Below are positions 16,029 through 23,795 of a stretch of 64,000 nt of DNA, piece after piece. The notes below the pieces were generated by a model that saw only the letters and a list, made by a program, of their open reading frames with translations, did not search any database and was not told the DNA's origin. Source of the DNA: Maricaulis sp. (GTDB lineage Bacteria > Pseudomonadota > Alphaproteobacteria > Caulobacterales > Maricaulaceae); assembly GCA_002692855.1 (NCBI GenBank), contig NZMJ01000122.1, forward strand, positions 19,559 through 83,558, read 5' to 3'. Position 1 is the stretch's first letter. The number at the start of each line of letters is the position of its first letter. The position numbers and the translations under genes were made by a program.

Positions 16029-16906
16029 TGGCAACTATATACCATTATACATCCGGTGCTGGTATATGTGGAATTCTGTCGAAAGACAGAATTTGGGCCA
16101 CAAGCTTTCTTTTTAGAAATGATTATTCTGAACTGACTTATGGATTAACACAATTTTGTAAGGAAATACTGCGCATTTCTCGAGTTCAGGGTCGTGAATT
16201 TGACGTATTGCCAGAGGCCCTCGCACATCGCCTACAAACACCTTTGGTCAACGCCGCCCATCCGTTCAGTGTTTCATTTTGCAAACATGCAGACGAGCGC
16301 CTAGATCGAAATGGTCTTCTCTCGCAATGGCGAGCCTATGGCGCCGACGGTGGTTACGCTATCGGGTTTGATGAAGACTCATTGATCGAACGAAGCTGCG
16401 ACTACGCTAAAGGTTTCATGAATAACGAAAAAACATCAACTGTTGGGTGGTATATACCAGATAATTGTAGTTATGATGCGTATGAAGCACCAGAAGATGT
16501 TGAGAAAAACGATGAAATTCTAGATTTCATACACTCACTTTTGACAACCGATATTGAAAAAAGAGACGACATAAACGAGAATAGATTTGATTTGTTAAAA
16601 GAAGCCACGCGAGTGGCGTTATTTTTTAAGCACCAGGATTTCTTTGAAGAGAGAGAGTTTCGAATTGCTTATGGCCTGCTGAAAAGAAACGTTCATGCTG
16701 ATCTCGATTTTATAGAAAACCGAGGGTCGATTTTCCCGCATATCAACTTGTTCGGCGAGGCCGGGATCTCAGACTTGGTTCGGCGTATAGTGATTGGTCC
16801 GCACATTGACGCCGAACGCCGCGCCCGCTCACTTGAGCTTCTTCTGCGATGCCGAGGTCTGAACGGAATTGATGTTTCGATTTCTGATACACCGCTTCGC
16901 AAATGA
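16028..16906 (+). CDS. DUF2971-family protein, AT-rich, probably acquired
   Basis: 292 residues. ATIYHYTSGAGICGIL followed by SFLFRNDYSELTYG, and later LLSQWRAYGADGGYAIGFD, match the DUF2971 pattern ('YhYts...l..il....NDp.E', 'W..Ya..g.G..igf'). Function is unknown; relatives often occur in variable and defence-related islands. Three lines that I counted by hand (16441-16620) are about 36% G+C against about 67% in a sampled rlmN stretch. It starts on the rlmN stop (TAATG) and ends overlapping the next gene (ATGA), with no recognisable ribosome-binding site of its own, so translation is probably coupled. Confidence 0.82.
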   Translation: MATIYHYTSGAGICGILSKDRIWATSFLFRNDYSELTYGLTQFCKEILRISRVQGREFDVLPEALAHRLQTPLVNAAHPFSVSFCKHADERLDRNGLLSQWRAYGADGGYAIGFDEDSLIERSCDYAKGFMNNEKTSTVGWYIPDNCSYDAYEAPEDVEKNDEILDFIHSLLTTDIEKRDDINENRFDLLKEATRVALFFKHQDFFEEREFRIAYGLLKRNVHADLDFIENRGSIFPHINLFGEAGISDLVRRIVIGPHIDAERRARSLELLLRCRGLNGIDVSISDTPLRK

Positions 16907-17211
16907 CCATCGCCGTTCTTTATCGCTGGCGGATCACGCCGGGCCGCGAATCCGAATTCCGTGCCGCCTGGGTCGAGGGCACAAAGCTGATCCACGAACG
17001 CTGCGGCAGTTACGGCGCGCGCCTGCACGAGGGCGCGGACGGCCTGTTCTGGTCCTATGCCCGCTGGCCGTCCGAGGACGTCCGCAAGGCGTGTTTCGCC
17101 GGGAACGACTTTTTCTCGATGGAGTGTTTCAAGGCCATGCAGGCCGCCATCGCCGAACGGTTCGACGAGGTGGTGCTGACAATTACCGACGATGTTCTCA
17201 GAGAAGAATGA
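16903..17211 (+). CDS. Antibiotic-biosynthesis-monooxygenase-like (ABM, ferredoxin-like fold) protein
   Basis: 102 residues. TIAVLYRWRITPGRESEFRAAW opens with the first strand and helix of the dimeric alpha+beta barrel, and GSYGARLHEGADGLFWSYARWPS gives the following hairpin, as in ABM-domain proteins. No catalytic residue can be assigned. G+C returns to the level of the neighbours here. The start overlaps the DUF2971 stop, though before that insertion it may have directly followed rlmN. A repeat-rich intergenic region begins at its stop. Confidence 0.7.
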   Translation: MTIAVLYRWRITPGRESEFRAAWVEGTKLIHERCGSYGARLHEGADGLFWSYARWPSEDVRKACFAGNDFFSMECFKAMQAAIAERFDEVVLTITDDVLREE

Positions 17212-17214
17212 GGG

Positions 17215-17357
17215 CGTGTTTCCCTCCCCTTGAGGGGGAGGGACGCGAGCGGCGACCGTCAGGTCGACGGGAGTGGGGTGGGGTGACAGCTCGCTTGCTA
17301 CCCCCACCCGGTCGGCTGGCTGCCGCGCAGCCTCCTGGCCTCCCTCAAGGGGGAGGG
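17215..17357. repeat. Intergenic inverted-repeat element rich in CCCTCCCC/GGGGAGGG
   Basis: The left arm TCCCTCCCCTTGAGGGGGAG (from 17221) is itself a hairpin, and the right arm CCTCCCTCAAGGGGGAGGG (17339-17357) is a second copy in similar form. Between them a third hairpin is formed by GTGGGGTGGGGTGACAG and its complement-like CTACCCCCACCC (17274-17309). The block contains no gene. A related single hairpin (CCTCCCCTTGAAGGGGGAAGG) occurs near 14806-14826, and one of different sequence at 63984-64000. This looks like a small dispersed palindromic repeat family of this genome. Confidence 0.65.
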
Positions 17358-17428
17358 CTGAAAGAGAAAACCCCAAATCCCCCTCCCGTCGCCGCTTTTT
17401 CGCCCAAACCGGTTCTAAATAGACCCGT

Positions 17429-18265
17429 ATGACGGAAATCTACGGACCTTTCGCCCCGCCGCCCGCGGGTGGCAGCAACGGCGCGCCTCACGACAGGCCG
17501 CGCCCGCGCAAGCCCGGCCCCCCGCCTCCGCAAAAACACTGGGGCGGCCTGCCGCTCTGGGCCAATCTCGCTTTGCGCGGCGTGATCCTGATGGTCGGCG
17601 CGCTGGGTGTCGGCGCGGTGCTGCAATACATTGATGGCCTGCCCGAGGGCCGCAAGCCGTGGGGCCAGGCCGATCTCGACGAGCCCGGCATCCACCTCTT
17701 CACCTCGTCGCACCTGATGGCGCTGCGCGACAATCCCGACGCGTGCCTGGCCGCGCTTGACGGATCGGAGATGGAATTCACGCTGGCCGACCCCTCGCCT
17801 TCGGAAACCCCGGCCTGTCACTGGCAGGCGGGCGTGGTCGTCCAGCAGTCGAACATCGGCTATGCGAGCCCGTCGCCCGAGGTCGCATCATGCGCGCTCG
17901 CGGCCTCGCTCTATGTCTGGGAACGCGAAGTGGTCCAGCCCGCCGCGCTGGCCTATCTCGGCGCCGAGGTCGACGAGATCCTGCATTTCGGCACTTACTC
18001 CTGCCGCCGGGTGAATGGTGCGCAATCGGGCAATTGGTCGGAACATGCCGGCGCAAACGCCATCGACGTCGCCGGTTTCCGCCTGACCGACGGGCGGGTG
18101 ATCGAAGTGACCGACTGGAATGACGGCGACGAGGCCTCCGCCTTCCTGCGCGAGGTGCGGGACGGGTCGTGCGCGCTGTTCACCGGCGTCCTGGGCCCTG
18201 ACTACAATGCCGCCCACCACGATCATTTCCATCTCGACATGGGCCGCTGGGGCATGTGCAGCTGA
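17429..18265 (+). CDS. Extensin-like C-terminal-domain protein, membrane anchored
   Basis: 278 residues. A proline/glycine-rich cytosolic N-terminus (about 1-42) precedes a transmembrane helix (ALRGVILMVGALGVGAVL, about 48-65). The periplasmic part is the extensin-like domain: ACHWQAGVVVQQ, YSCRRVNGAQSGNWSEHAGANAIDVAGF, then HHDHFHLDMGRWGMC at the end. The H-x-H-x-D pattern and NAIDVAGF resemble M15/LAS-type zinc peptidases acting on peptidoglycan, so a cell-wall role is plausible but untested. It is followed after 81 bases by the DUF3800 gene on the same strand. Confidence 0.85.
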   Translation: MTEIYGPFAPPPAGGSNGAPHDRPRPRKPGPPPPQKHWGGLPLWANLALRGVILMVGALGVGAVLQYIDGLPEGRKPWGQADLDEPGIHLFTSSHLMALRDNPDACLAALDGSEMEFTLADPSPSETPACHWQAGVVVQQSNIGYASPSPEVASCALAASLYVWEREVVQPAALAYLGAEVDEILHFGTYSCRRVNGAQSGNWSEHAGANAIDVAGFRLTDGRVIEVTDWNDGDEASAFLREVRDGSCALFTGVLGPDYNAAHHDHFHLDMGRWGMCS

Positions 18266-18346
18266 CACGCCCGCCGATTCCCCTCATACGGGATTCCGCT
18301 TCCCCCTCGCCGCGTGTTAACCATAGTGCGGGGCAGGGGGTATCCC

Positions 18347-19123
18347 ATGCAGTTGATGTATGTGGACGAGTCGGGCGACGCAGGGCGCGAACCGGGTTCA
18401 ACGCCGGTTTTCGTGCTCGCCGGGCTTGTCACGCCTGCCAATCGCTGGACTGAAACCGAACGCCGCCTGGTCGACATGCGGCGCGAAATCGGTGCGCAAT
18501 ACGGGCTGAAGGCCAGTGACGAACTGCGCGGCTCGGCGATCCTGCGTTCGGGTCCCGGCAATCACGCCCGCCGCGTCGCGCTGATCCAGTCCGTGCTCGA
18601 ACGGCTCGGCAAGATGCCGCATCTGAAAATCATGCTGACGCTCGTGCGCAAGGAAAACCTGCCGCCGGAAACCGATGTCTTCCGAGCCGGATGGAGTGCG
18701 CATCTGGGCCGGTTCGACGGTTATCTCAACACGCTCAATCGCGGACGCCCGCCGGAAACGGGTGCGCCGGGCTTTGTCGTCTCGGATGACACGCACGGCG
18801 CCCAGCTCGACAAGCTCGTCAAGGCGCTGCGCCGCGAACGCCCGGTGCGGATCCATTCGGGCTGGTGGCTGTGGAAGAAGTCTGAAATCGTCAACAGGCC
18901 GCTGCGCTACGTCATCGAACAGCCCCAGCGCCGGGATTCAAAATCCTCGCTGCTGATCCAGGCGGCGGATCTGTGCGCCTATGCCGTCTATCAGCGCGAG
19001 AAGCCGCACGGCGCGGTGCGCGAGGCCAAGGGGCACGAGACCTTCCTCAAGGCCCTCGCGCCCAACATTGTCCGCACCGGCGGCACGGACGAGGCCGGCG
19101 TTCACGTGATCGAGAACAGCTGA
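18347..19123 (+). CDS. DUF3800-family protein
   Basis: 258 residues from MQLMYVDESGD. The YVDESGD motif, the FVVSDDTHGAQLDKL stretch and LLIQAADLCAYAVYQ near the C-terminus give the acidic residues of DUF3800, which has been likened to an RNase-H-like fold. Members are common in mobile and defence-rich regions, but no activity is established. Codon use here resembles the host, unlike the DUF2971 gene 1.4 kb upstream. An upstream in-frame start at 18314 is possible but lacks a better ribosome-binding site. A hairpin follows the stop. Confidence 0.84.
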   Translation: MQLMYVDESGDAGREPGSTPVFVLAGLVTPANRWTETERRLVDMRREIGAQYGLKASDELRGSAILRSGPGNHARRVALIQSVLERLGKMPHLKIMLTLVRKENLPPETDVFRAGWSAHLGRFDGYLNTLNRGRPPETGAPGFVVSDDTHGAQLDKLVKALRRERPVRIHSGWWLWKKSEIVNRPLRYVIEQPQRRDSKSSLLIQAADLCAYAVYQREKPHGAVREAKGHETFLKALAPNIVRTGGTDEAGVHVIENS

Positions 19124-19131
19124 AACGAAAA

Positions 19132-19168
19132 CGGGCGGCCCGAGGATGATCCACGAGGCCGCCCGCTT
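19132..19168 (+). terminator. Candidate terminator after the DUF3800 gene
   Basis: Stem CGGGCGGCC / GGCCGCCCG (19132-19140, 19157-19165) with a 16-base loop, followed by CTTGT only. It lies 9 bases after the stop. The weak T tail makes it a moderate candidate; it also faces the converging methyltransferase gene. Confidence 0.6.
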
Positions 19169-19252
19169 GTAGAATGCAAACCTGAACCGGGACGCGCCCG
19201 GGTTGGCTCACGAGGGCGAGTTTACCACGCCCTCGCGCGCGCCGGAAGCGAT

Positions 19253-20113
19253 TTACATCGGCTTGCGATACACCAGCACGAAGCGGTCGGTCTGGCGCCG
19301 GATGGACGGGTCGAAGACGTTCAGCGTGTGGTCGTCATCGGCATTGGCCAGGATGTCGCTCGCACCCTGGAACTCGAAACCGGCGGCTTCGACCTGTGCG
19401 CGCACGACGGCCTCGTCGATGCGGTGCAGCGTCTCGATGTCATCCTCGCCCGAGCCCGGACGCGCGGCGTGGTCCACGATCACATAGACGCCGCCGGGAC
19501 GCAGCCCGTCATAAATCGCCTGGTTCATCGCGGCCATGTCCTCGTTCGGATCAAGCACCTGGTCGTGATAGAGCAGGACGATGAAGACCCCATCGAGATC
19601 GCCCTCGATCCCGTCAAGCGGTGCCGTGTCGGACGTGACATGGGTGGAGACATTCGAATATCCCGCTTCCATCGCGTCCATGGCGCCGGTCAGATTCGGG
19701 AAGCGCTCGACGGTCCAGTCGAAATTCTGCGAATAGACATGGCCGTCACCGCCGACGGCGGCAGACAGGACGCGGGTGTAATACCCGCCTCCGGCGCCCA
19801 GATCGGCCACCCGCCAGCCGGGGCGAACACCGGCAAAGGTCAGGATTTCGGCCGGGTGGCGCATCGGGTCCAGCTCGACATCACCGTCCGGACGCTCGGC
19901 ATTGGCCAGGCGCTCCGACAGGGACATCGGCGCGGCATCGCCGCTCATGCCCTCGTCATCGATGACGTCACCCTCGCCTGACGCGGCCATGTCGTCCGAC
20001 ATCGCGCCATCGTCGGTCATCGCGGCGTCATCGGACGTGTCCTGCGACGGCGAACAGGCAGCCAGCGCGGCGATCAGCGCCAGCGCCGAGATGTGTGCAG
20101 AAAGCTTCAGCAT
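19253..20113 (-). CDS. Lipoprotein with class I SAM-dependent methyltransferase domain
   Basis: 286 residues. The start MLKLSAHISALALIAAL leads into a lipobox LAAC (Cys about 20). A long Asp/Met/Ala/Gly-rich linker follows (about 21-65), then a methyltransferase fold: ILTFAGVRPGWRVADLGAGGGYYTRVL supplies motif I, and GVFIVLLYHD and LRPGGVYVIVDHA supply later motifs. Export of a SAM-binding domain is odd because SAM is cytosolic. The family is known in several proteobacteria, but its activity is unclear. The domain may have been repurposed. It is transcribed leftward from the same region as the host-attachment-like gene. Confidence 0.84.
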   Translation of the reverse strand: MLKLSAHISALALIAALAACSPSQDTSDDAAMTDDGAMSDDMAASGEGDVIDDEGMSGDAAPMSLSERLANAERPDGDVELDPMRHPAEILTFAGVRPGWRVADLGAGGGYYTRVLSAAVGGDGHVYSQNFDWTVERFPNLTGAMDAMEAGYSNVSTHVTSDTAPLDGIEGDLDGVFIVLLYHDQVLDPNEDMAAMNQAIYDGLRPGGVYVIVDHAARPGSGEDDIETLHRIDEAVVRAQVEAAGFEFQGASDILANADDDHTLNVFDPSIRRQTDRFVLVYRKPM

Positions 20114-20217
20114 GGATTCCCCCAATGGGCCGGCATCGCGGCAGGATGCGGCTTCATGCGCATCCTGCCCGCAATTGCCTTCCGGGTCCAAGGCGTTCAC
20201 GAAGAATTCAATCCGTG

Positions 20218-20670
20218 TCAGCCCTTTGCGAGCACCGTCTTGACGCGCGCGGTCAGCTTGTCGGCGGGCTCGTTGACCACGTCCACATTGACCATGTGCT
20301 CGGTGATCGGCTCGGCATGGTCCAGATTGTCGCGCAGTATGCCCAGCGCCCGGTCCGGCGCGAAGATGATCAGGCGTTCGATTTTCTTCTTGTAGGCCGC
20401 ATCGCTCAGACGTTCGGCCAGATCCTTCAGGAAACGCTCTTCCTCGCGCTGGTGCGCGTCGTCCTGCTCCATCGCCGAATAGCCGTGCCCGTCATCGGCG
20501 CGGCGGCCCGGCTTGTCGGTGAAGATCTCCCGGTTGGGCGGAACATTCTCGTCCTCGGCATCCACCAGCCGCAGATCGGGCAGGTCGTCAAACCCGTTAT
20601 TGCGATAGATCAGCGCCTTGCCGCCATCGGCGGCGACGATCCACATTTCACGGTCAGGTCCGGTCGTCAT
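20218..20670 (-). CDS. Host-attachment-type protein (baeRF-like)
   Basis: 150 residues, soluble. MWIVAADGGKALIYRN and, later, ERLIIFAPDRALGILRDNLDH fit the family annotated as 'protein required for attachment to host cells', which has the archaeal-release-factor-like (baeRF) fold. The original name derives from an Agrobacterium attachment locus; a translation-related or stress role has been suggested from the fold. It is the first gene of the leftward pair with the lipoprotein methyltransferase, 104 bases apart. Confidence 0.74.
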   Translation of the reverse strand: MTTGPDREMWIVAADGGKALIYRNNGFDDLPDLRLVDAEDENVPPNREIFTDKPGRRADDGHGYSAMEQDDAHQREEERFLKDLAERLSDAAYKKKIERLIIFAPDRALGILRDNLDHAEPITEHMVNVDVVNEPADKLTARVKTVLAKG

Positions 20671-20782
20671 CTGCGTCTCCTTTGCGTGGCAGACCGGCAG
20701 GTCCGCCAGGGTCGATCTTGGCTTCGGGCGGTTGCGGGCTTAAGCCTGCGGGACACGAAACCGCGTCTCGAAAGGCTCACCG

Positions 20783-21544
20783 ATGCAACTCGCCCTGTCT
20801 TCCTGGCCGGAGGTGAAAACCTATCTGTCCCGGTCCACCGGCATTGTTGTGCCCATCGGCTCGACCGAGCAGCACGGCCCGAACGGATTGCTCGGCACCG
20901 ATGCGCTCTGCCCGGAAATCATCGCCCGCGAGGCAGGGGATGCGGCGGGCTTCCTGGTCGCGCCGACCTTCAATGTAGGGAATGCCCAGCATCATCTGGG
21001 GTTCCCCGGATCGATCACCTTGCGCCCCTCGACCATGATCGCCGCGATGCAGGACTGGATCGGCTCGCTGGCGCGCCACGGCTTTACGGAAATCTATTTC
21101 CTGAACGGTCATGGCGGGAATATCGCGCCCGTCACCACGGCTTTTTCCGAGTATTACGCGCCGTGGTCGCTGCGCGGCGAACCCTGCCCGGTGACGCTGA
21201 AGCTGCGCAACTGGTGGGAATTACCCGGTGTCATGGCCCTGTGCCGCGACATCTTCCCGGTCGGCGAGGGGCAGCACGCCACCGCATCGGAAGTCTCGGT
21301 GACCTATTACGGCTATCCCGATGCGCAAAAGCGGGTTGAAATGACGCCGAAGATCGCCCCCGTGGGCGGCTTCACGGATGCTGCCAACTACCGCGATACC
21401 TTCCCCGATGGCCGGATCGGATCCGATCCCTCCCAGGCCACGCCGGAAAAGGGCGCCCGCATCGTCGCAAAAGCCCGCGACGCGATGGTGGCCGAGGTCG
21501 CGGCCTTCTTCTCAAGCCCTTCGCGGAGCGGTGCGGATGGCTGA
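20783..21544 (+). CDS. Creatininase-family amidohydrolase
   Basis: 253 residues. Metal ligands appear in PIGSTEQHGPNGLLGTDAL (Glu29, His31, Asp40), NGHGGN and EGQHATASEVS. Members hydrolyse cyclic or linear amides with a binuclear zinc or manganese centre; besides creatinine they include enzymes for formamidopyrimidines and mycofactocin maturation. The substrate here is unknown. It overlaps the next gene by 8 bases, and that gene overlaps the kelch lipoprotein by ATGA, giving a tight three-gene operon. Confidence 0.88.
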   Translation: MQLALSSWPEVKTYLSRSTGIVVPIGSTEQHGPNGLLGTDALCPEIIAREAGDAAGFLVAPTFNVGNAQHHLGFPGSITLRPSTMIAAMQDWIGSLARHGFTEIYFLNGHGGNIAPVTTAFSEYYAPWSLRGEPCPVTLKLRNWWELPGVMALCRDIFPVGEGQHATASEVSVTYYGYPDAQKRVEMTPKIAPVGGFTDAANYRDTFPDGRIGSDPSQATPEKGARIVAKARDAMVAEVAAFFSSPSRSGADG

Positions 21545-22076
21545 CCAGCCGTTTTCCGATGATGCCGTCCGGAAAGCGACCGGACGGGTCTGGGCCGAAT
21601 GGCGCGCGGCGCTGGACCCGTGGGCGCCGGACCTGCCCCATGCCGAGATCGCCCGGCGCCTGCAGGACGATTACGGCCTGTCGGCCTGGTGGGCCCAGAC
21701 CGTGACCGGCGGCTGGGAAATGATGTCCGGCCGCCGCGACCGTCACGAAATGGCGGACGGCTTCCAGGCGACCGCCTCGCGGACCATCGCCGCAGACGAG
21801 GCGCTCTTGCGCGCTGCCGTCACCGAGCCTTCGGTGTTTGCCGGCTGGGCGCCGCCCGGGGGGATGGAGATCACGACCGCCAATCCCGGCAAGCCCGTCA
21901 ATGCACGCTGGCTCGGCCCGGAGGGTGGCCGCGTGGTCTTTTATTTCACCGCAGCCGGTGAGAAGACCAAACTCGCCATCAATCACGAGCGTCTGCCCGA
22001 CGCGGACACGTGCAGCCGGATGAAAACTGCCTGGCGCGCGGCCATCGATGACCTCAGGACACGGCTGGAATCATGA
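21537..22076 (+). CDS. DUF4287-like/SRPBCC-type two-part protein
   Basis: 179 residues. The N-terminal half (VWAEWRAALDPWAPDLPHAEIARRL, then LSAWWAQTVTGGWE and GRRDRHEM) resembles the DUF4287 helical domain. The second half (ATASRTIAADEALLRAAVTEP, then GGRVVFYFTAAGEKTKLAINHERL and a final helix) resembles a compact SRPBCC/AHSA1 ligand-binding fold. Function unknown. Both fusions and neighbours suggest a small-molecule-related role with the upstream creatininase-like enzyme, which is inference from the operon. Confidence 0.68.
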   Translation: MADQPFSDDAVRKATGRVWAEWRAALDPWAPDLPHAEIARRLQDDYGLSAWWAQTVTGGWEMMSGRRDRHEMADGFQATASRTIAADEALLRAAVTEPSVFAGWAPPGGMEITTANPGKPVNARWLGPEGGRVVFYFTAAGEKTKLAINHERLPDADTCSRMKTAWRAAIDDLRTRLES

Positions 22077-23167
22077 AATCTCCCTGGCCTGCTTTGCTGC
22101 TTCTCGCGGCTTGCTCACCGGGCACCGGATCAGCACCCGTGACGGTGACCGACCTGCCGCCCGGCACCCATGCTCGCCTGCCCGAACCCGTCTCCAACAA
22201 TGCTGTCGCCGCGATCGAGGTTGACGGGCAGGTGATGGCCTATTCCTTCGCCGGGCTCCACGAAGGCAAGACCTGGGCGGACGTGACCGCGGATGCCTAT
22301 GCCTGCAACATGGATTTGCGGACCTGCCGCGAGATGCCGGGCCTGCCGGATGGAATTGGCCGCCTCGCCAGCGTGGCGGTTGCCGTGGACGGCGCGATCT
22401 GGATTTTCGGCGGTTACACGGTCGCCGAGGACGGCAGCGAACGCTCGACACCCGAAGCCTGGCGCTTTGATCCGCGCGACGAGCGTTACACCCGGGTCGC
22501 CGACATGCCGGTGCCGGTCGATGATGCCGTCGCCCTGCCCTATGGCGATCGCTACGTGATCCTGGTCTCGGGCTGGCATGACACCGACAATGTCGCCGAC
22601 GTGCAGGTCTATGACACGGTCCAGGACATCTGGTTCGCCGCGACACCCTGGCCGGGCCGCCCGGTCTTTGGTCATGCCGGGGGCATTGTCGCCAACCGGC
22701 TTCTGGTCTGCGGCGGGGTCGAGGTCGTGCCCCCCGAAACCGAGGGCGGGCGGCGCAGCTTCCGGCGCTATGATGTCTGCTGGTCGGGGACGGTCGATCC
22801 GCAAGCGCCGTGGCAGATCGACTGGCGTGTCGCCCCCAACCATCCCGGCCCGATGCCGTACCGGGCCGCAGCCACCGGTGATCCGGCGCGCGGCACGGTT
22901 CTGTTCGCAGGCGGTACCGACACCCCCTACAACTACAATGGCGAGGGCTATGACGGCTCACCCGCCGCGCCGCTCGACATGGTCATGTATCCGGTCAATC
23001 TCGCGGCGCCGCGCGAGGAGGCCTGGCGGATGGTCATGCGCACACCCGGCAGCGGCACGATGGACCACCGCGGACTGGTCCCGTGGCAAGGGTGCTATTA
23101 CACGATTGGCGGTATGAATGGTGACCGGGAGGTCATTGCCGATGTCCGGGAAATCCGGATTCGCTAG
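22073..23167 (+). CDS. Kelch-type beta-propeller lipoprotein
   Basis: 364 residues. The short signal MKSPWPALLLLAAC carries a lipobox LAAC (Cys14). Repeats of the kelch type follow, each with a hydrophobic strand, a glycine pair and a later Tyr/Trp: AIWIFGGYTV, ILVSGWHD, RLLVCGGVEV, TVLFAGGTDT, CYYTIGGMNG. That is five or six blades of a propeller, similar in layout to NanM-type mutarotases. It may bind or isomerise a ligand at the cell surface. It is the last gene of the creatininase operon (ATGA overlap). Confidence 0.8.
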   Translation: MKSPWPALLLLAACSPGTGSAPVTVTDLPPGTHARLPEPVSNNAVAAIEVDGQVMAYSFAGLHEGKTWADVTADAYACNMDLRTCREMPGLPDGIGRLASVAVAVDGAIWIFGGYTVAEDGSERSTPEAWRFDPRDERYTRVADMPVPVDDAVALPYGDRYVILVSGWHDTDNVADVQVYDTVQDIWFAATPWPGRPVFGHAGGIVANRLLVCGGVEVVPPETEGGRRSFRRYDVCWSGTVDPQAPWQIDWRVAPNHPGPMPYRAAATGDPARGTVLFAGGTDTPYNYNGEGYDGSPAAPLDMVMYPVNLAAPREEAWRMVMRTPGSGTMDHRGLVPWQGCYYTIGGMNGDREVIADVREIRIR

Positions 23168-23496
23168 GCTGCGTATACGTTTCCGTTCCTGACATCCACC
23201 GACACCGGGGTCAGGCCGCTGGCGCCCGCCGGCCCGCCGGCGCAGGCCCCCGACTCGATGTCGAAAACCGCGCCGTGGGCCGGGCAGATCAGCGTGTCGC
23301 CGCCATGGGCAAACACTTTTCCGTTCGGCAGGTTCAGCGGCCGGCCGGCGTGCGGGCAGACATTGAGATAGGCGCGCACCGTCTCGCCCTTGCGCGCGAG
23401 GATGACCGGCGCCTCGGCCCAGTTGGCAACGACGCCGCCGGGATCCGGGATGCCCTCGACCTCGCCCAACAACGTTCCGGGTGGCGGCAGGATCAT
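23164..23496 (-). CDS. Rieske 2Fe-2S ferredoxin-type protein
   Basis: 110 residues from MILPPPGTLLGEV. Cluster ligands are Cys47-x-His49 (NVCPHAGRPL) and Cys71-x2-His74 (LICPAHGAVFD), the Rieske pattern. The protein is short and soluble, so it is an electron carrier or the ferredoxin component of an oxygenase rather than a bc1 subunit. Its start overlaps the YciI gene upstream by four bases, and its stop overlaps the converging kelch gene. It is the last gene of the tsaD-gpsA-yciI operon. Confidence 0.88.
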   Translation of the reverse strand: MILPPPGTLLGEVEGIPDPGGVVANWAEAPVILARKGETVRAYLNVCPHAGRPLNLPNGKVFAHGGDTLICPAHGAVFDIESGACAGGPAGASGLTPVSVDVRNGNVYAA

Positions 23497-23795
23497 GACG
23501 CCCCTGTTGCGGGTTCGGGCGCGCCAATCGCCCATTTGAAGGGCTGGATATCGACCGTTTCGAACAATCCGGCGACGGCGTAGGGGTCGTCCCGGATCCA
23601 GTCGCGGAACCCGGCCTCGTCGTCGGTCTCGAAGATCAGCAGCGAGCCGCACATCTGCCCGTCGGCGTCCAGCAGCGGACCCGCGACATGCAGGTGCGCC
23701 GGTCCATTTTTCGCGAACGCCAGATGCGCCTCGCGATTGGCGAGCCGCGTCTCGAGATGGCCGGGCTTGTCCCGCGCCTGCACCACCAGGAACAT
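23493..23795 (-). CDS. YciI-family protein
   Basis: 100 residues. MFLVVQARDKPGHLETRLANREAHLAF, AGPLLDADGQMCGSLLIFETDD and DPYAVAGLFETVDIQPFKW match the YciI ferredoxin-like fold, with the conserved His and Asp positions (R..H.aF, DPY). In the family these residues form an active-site-like pocket, but activity is mostly unproven. It follows gpsA directly (gpsA stop at 23796) and overlaps the Rieske gene by ATGA. Confidence 0.87.
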   Translation of the reverse strand: MFLVVQARDKPGHLETRLANREAHLAFAKNGPAHLHVAGPLLDADGQMCGSLLIFETDDEAGFRDWIRDDPYAVAGLFETVDIQPFKWAIGAPEPATGAS

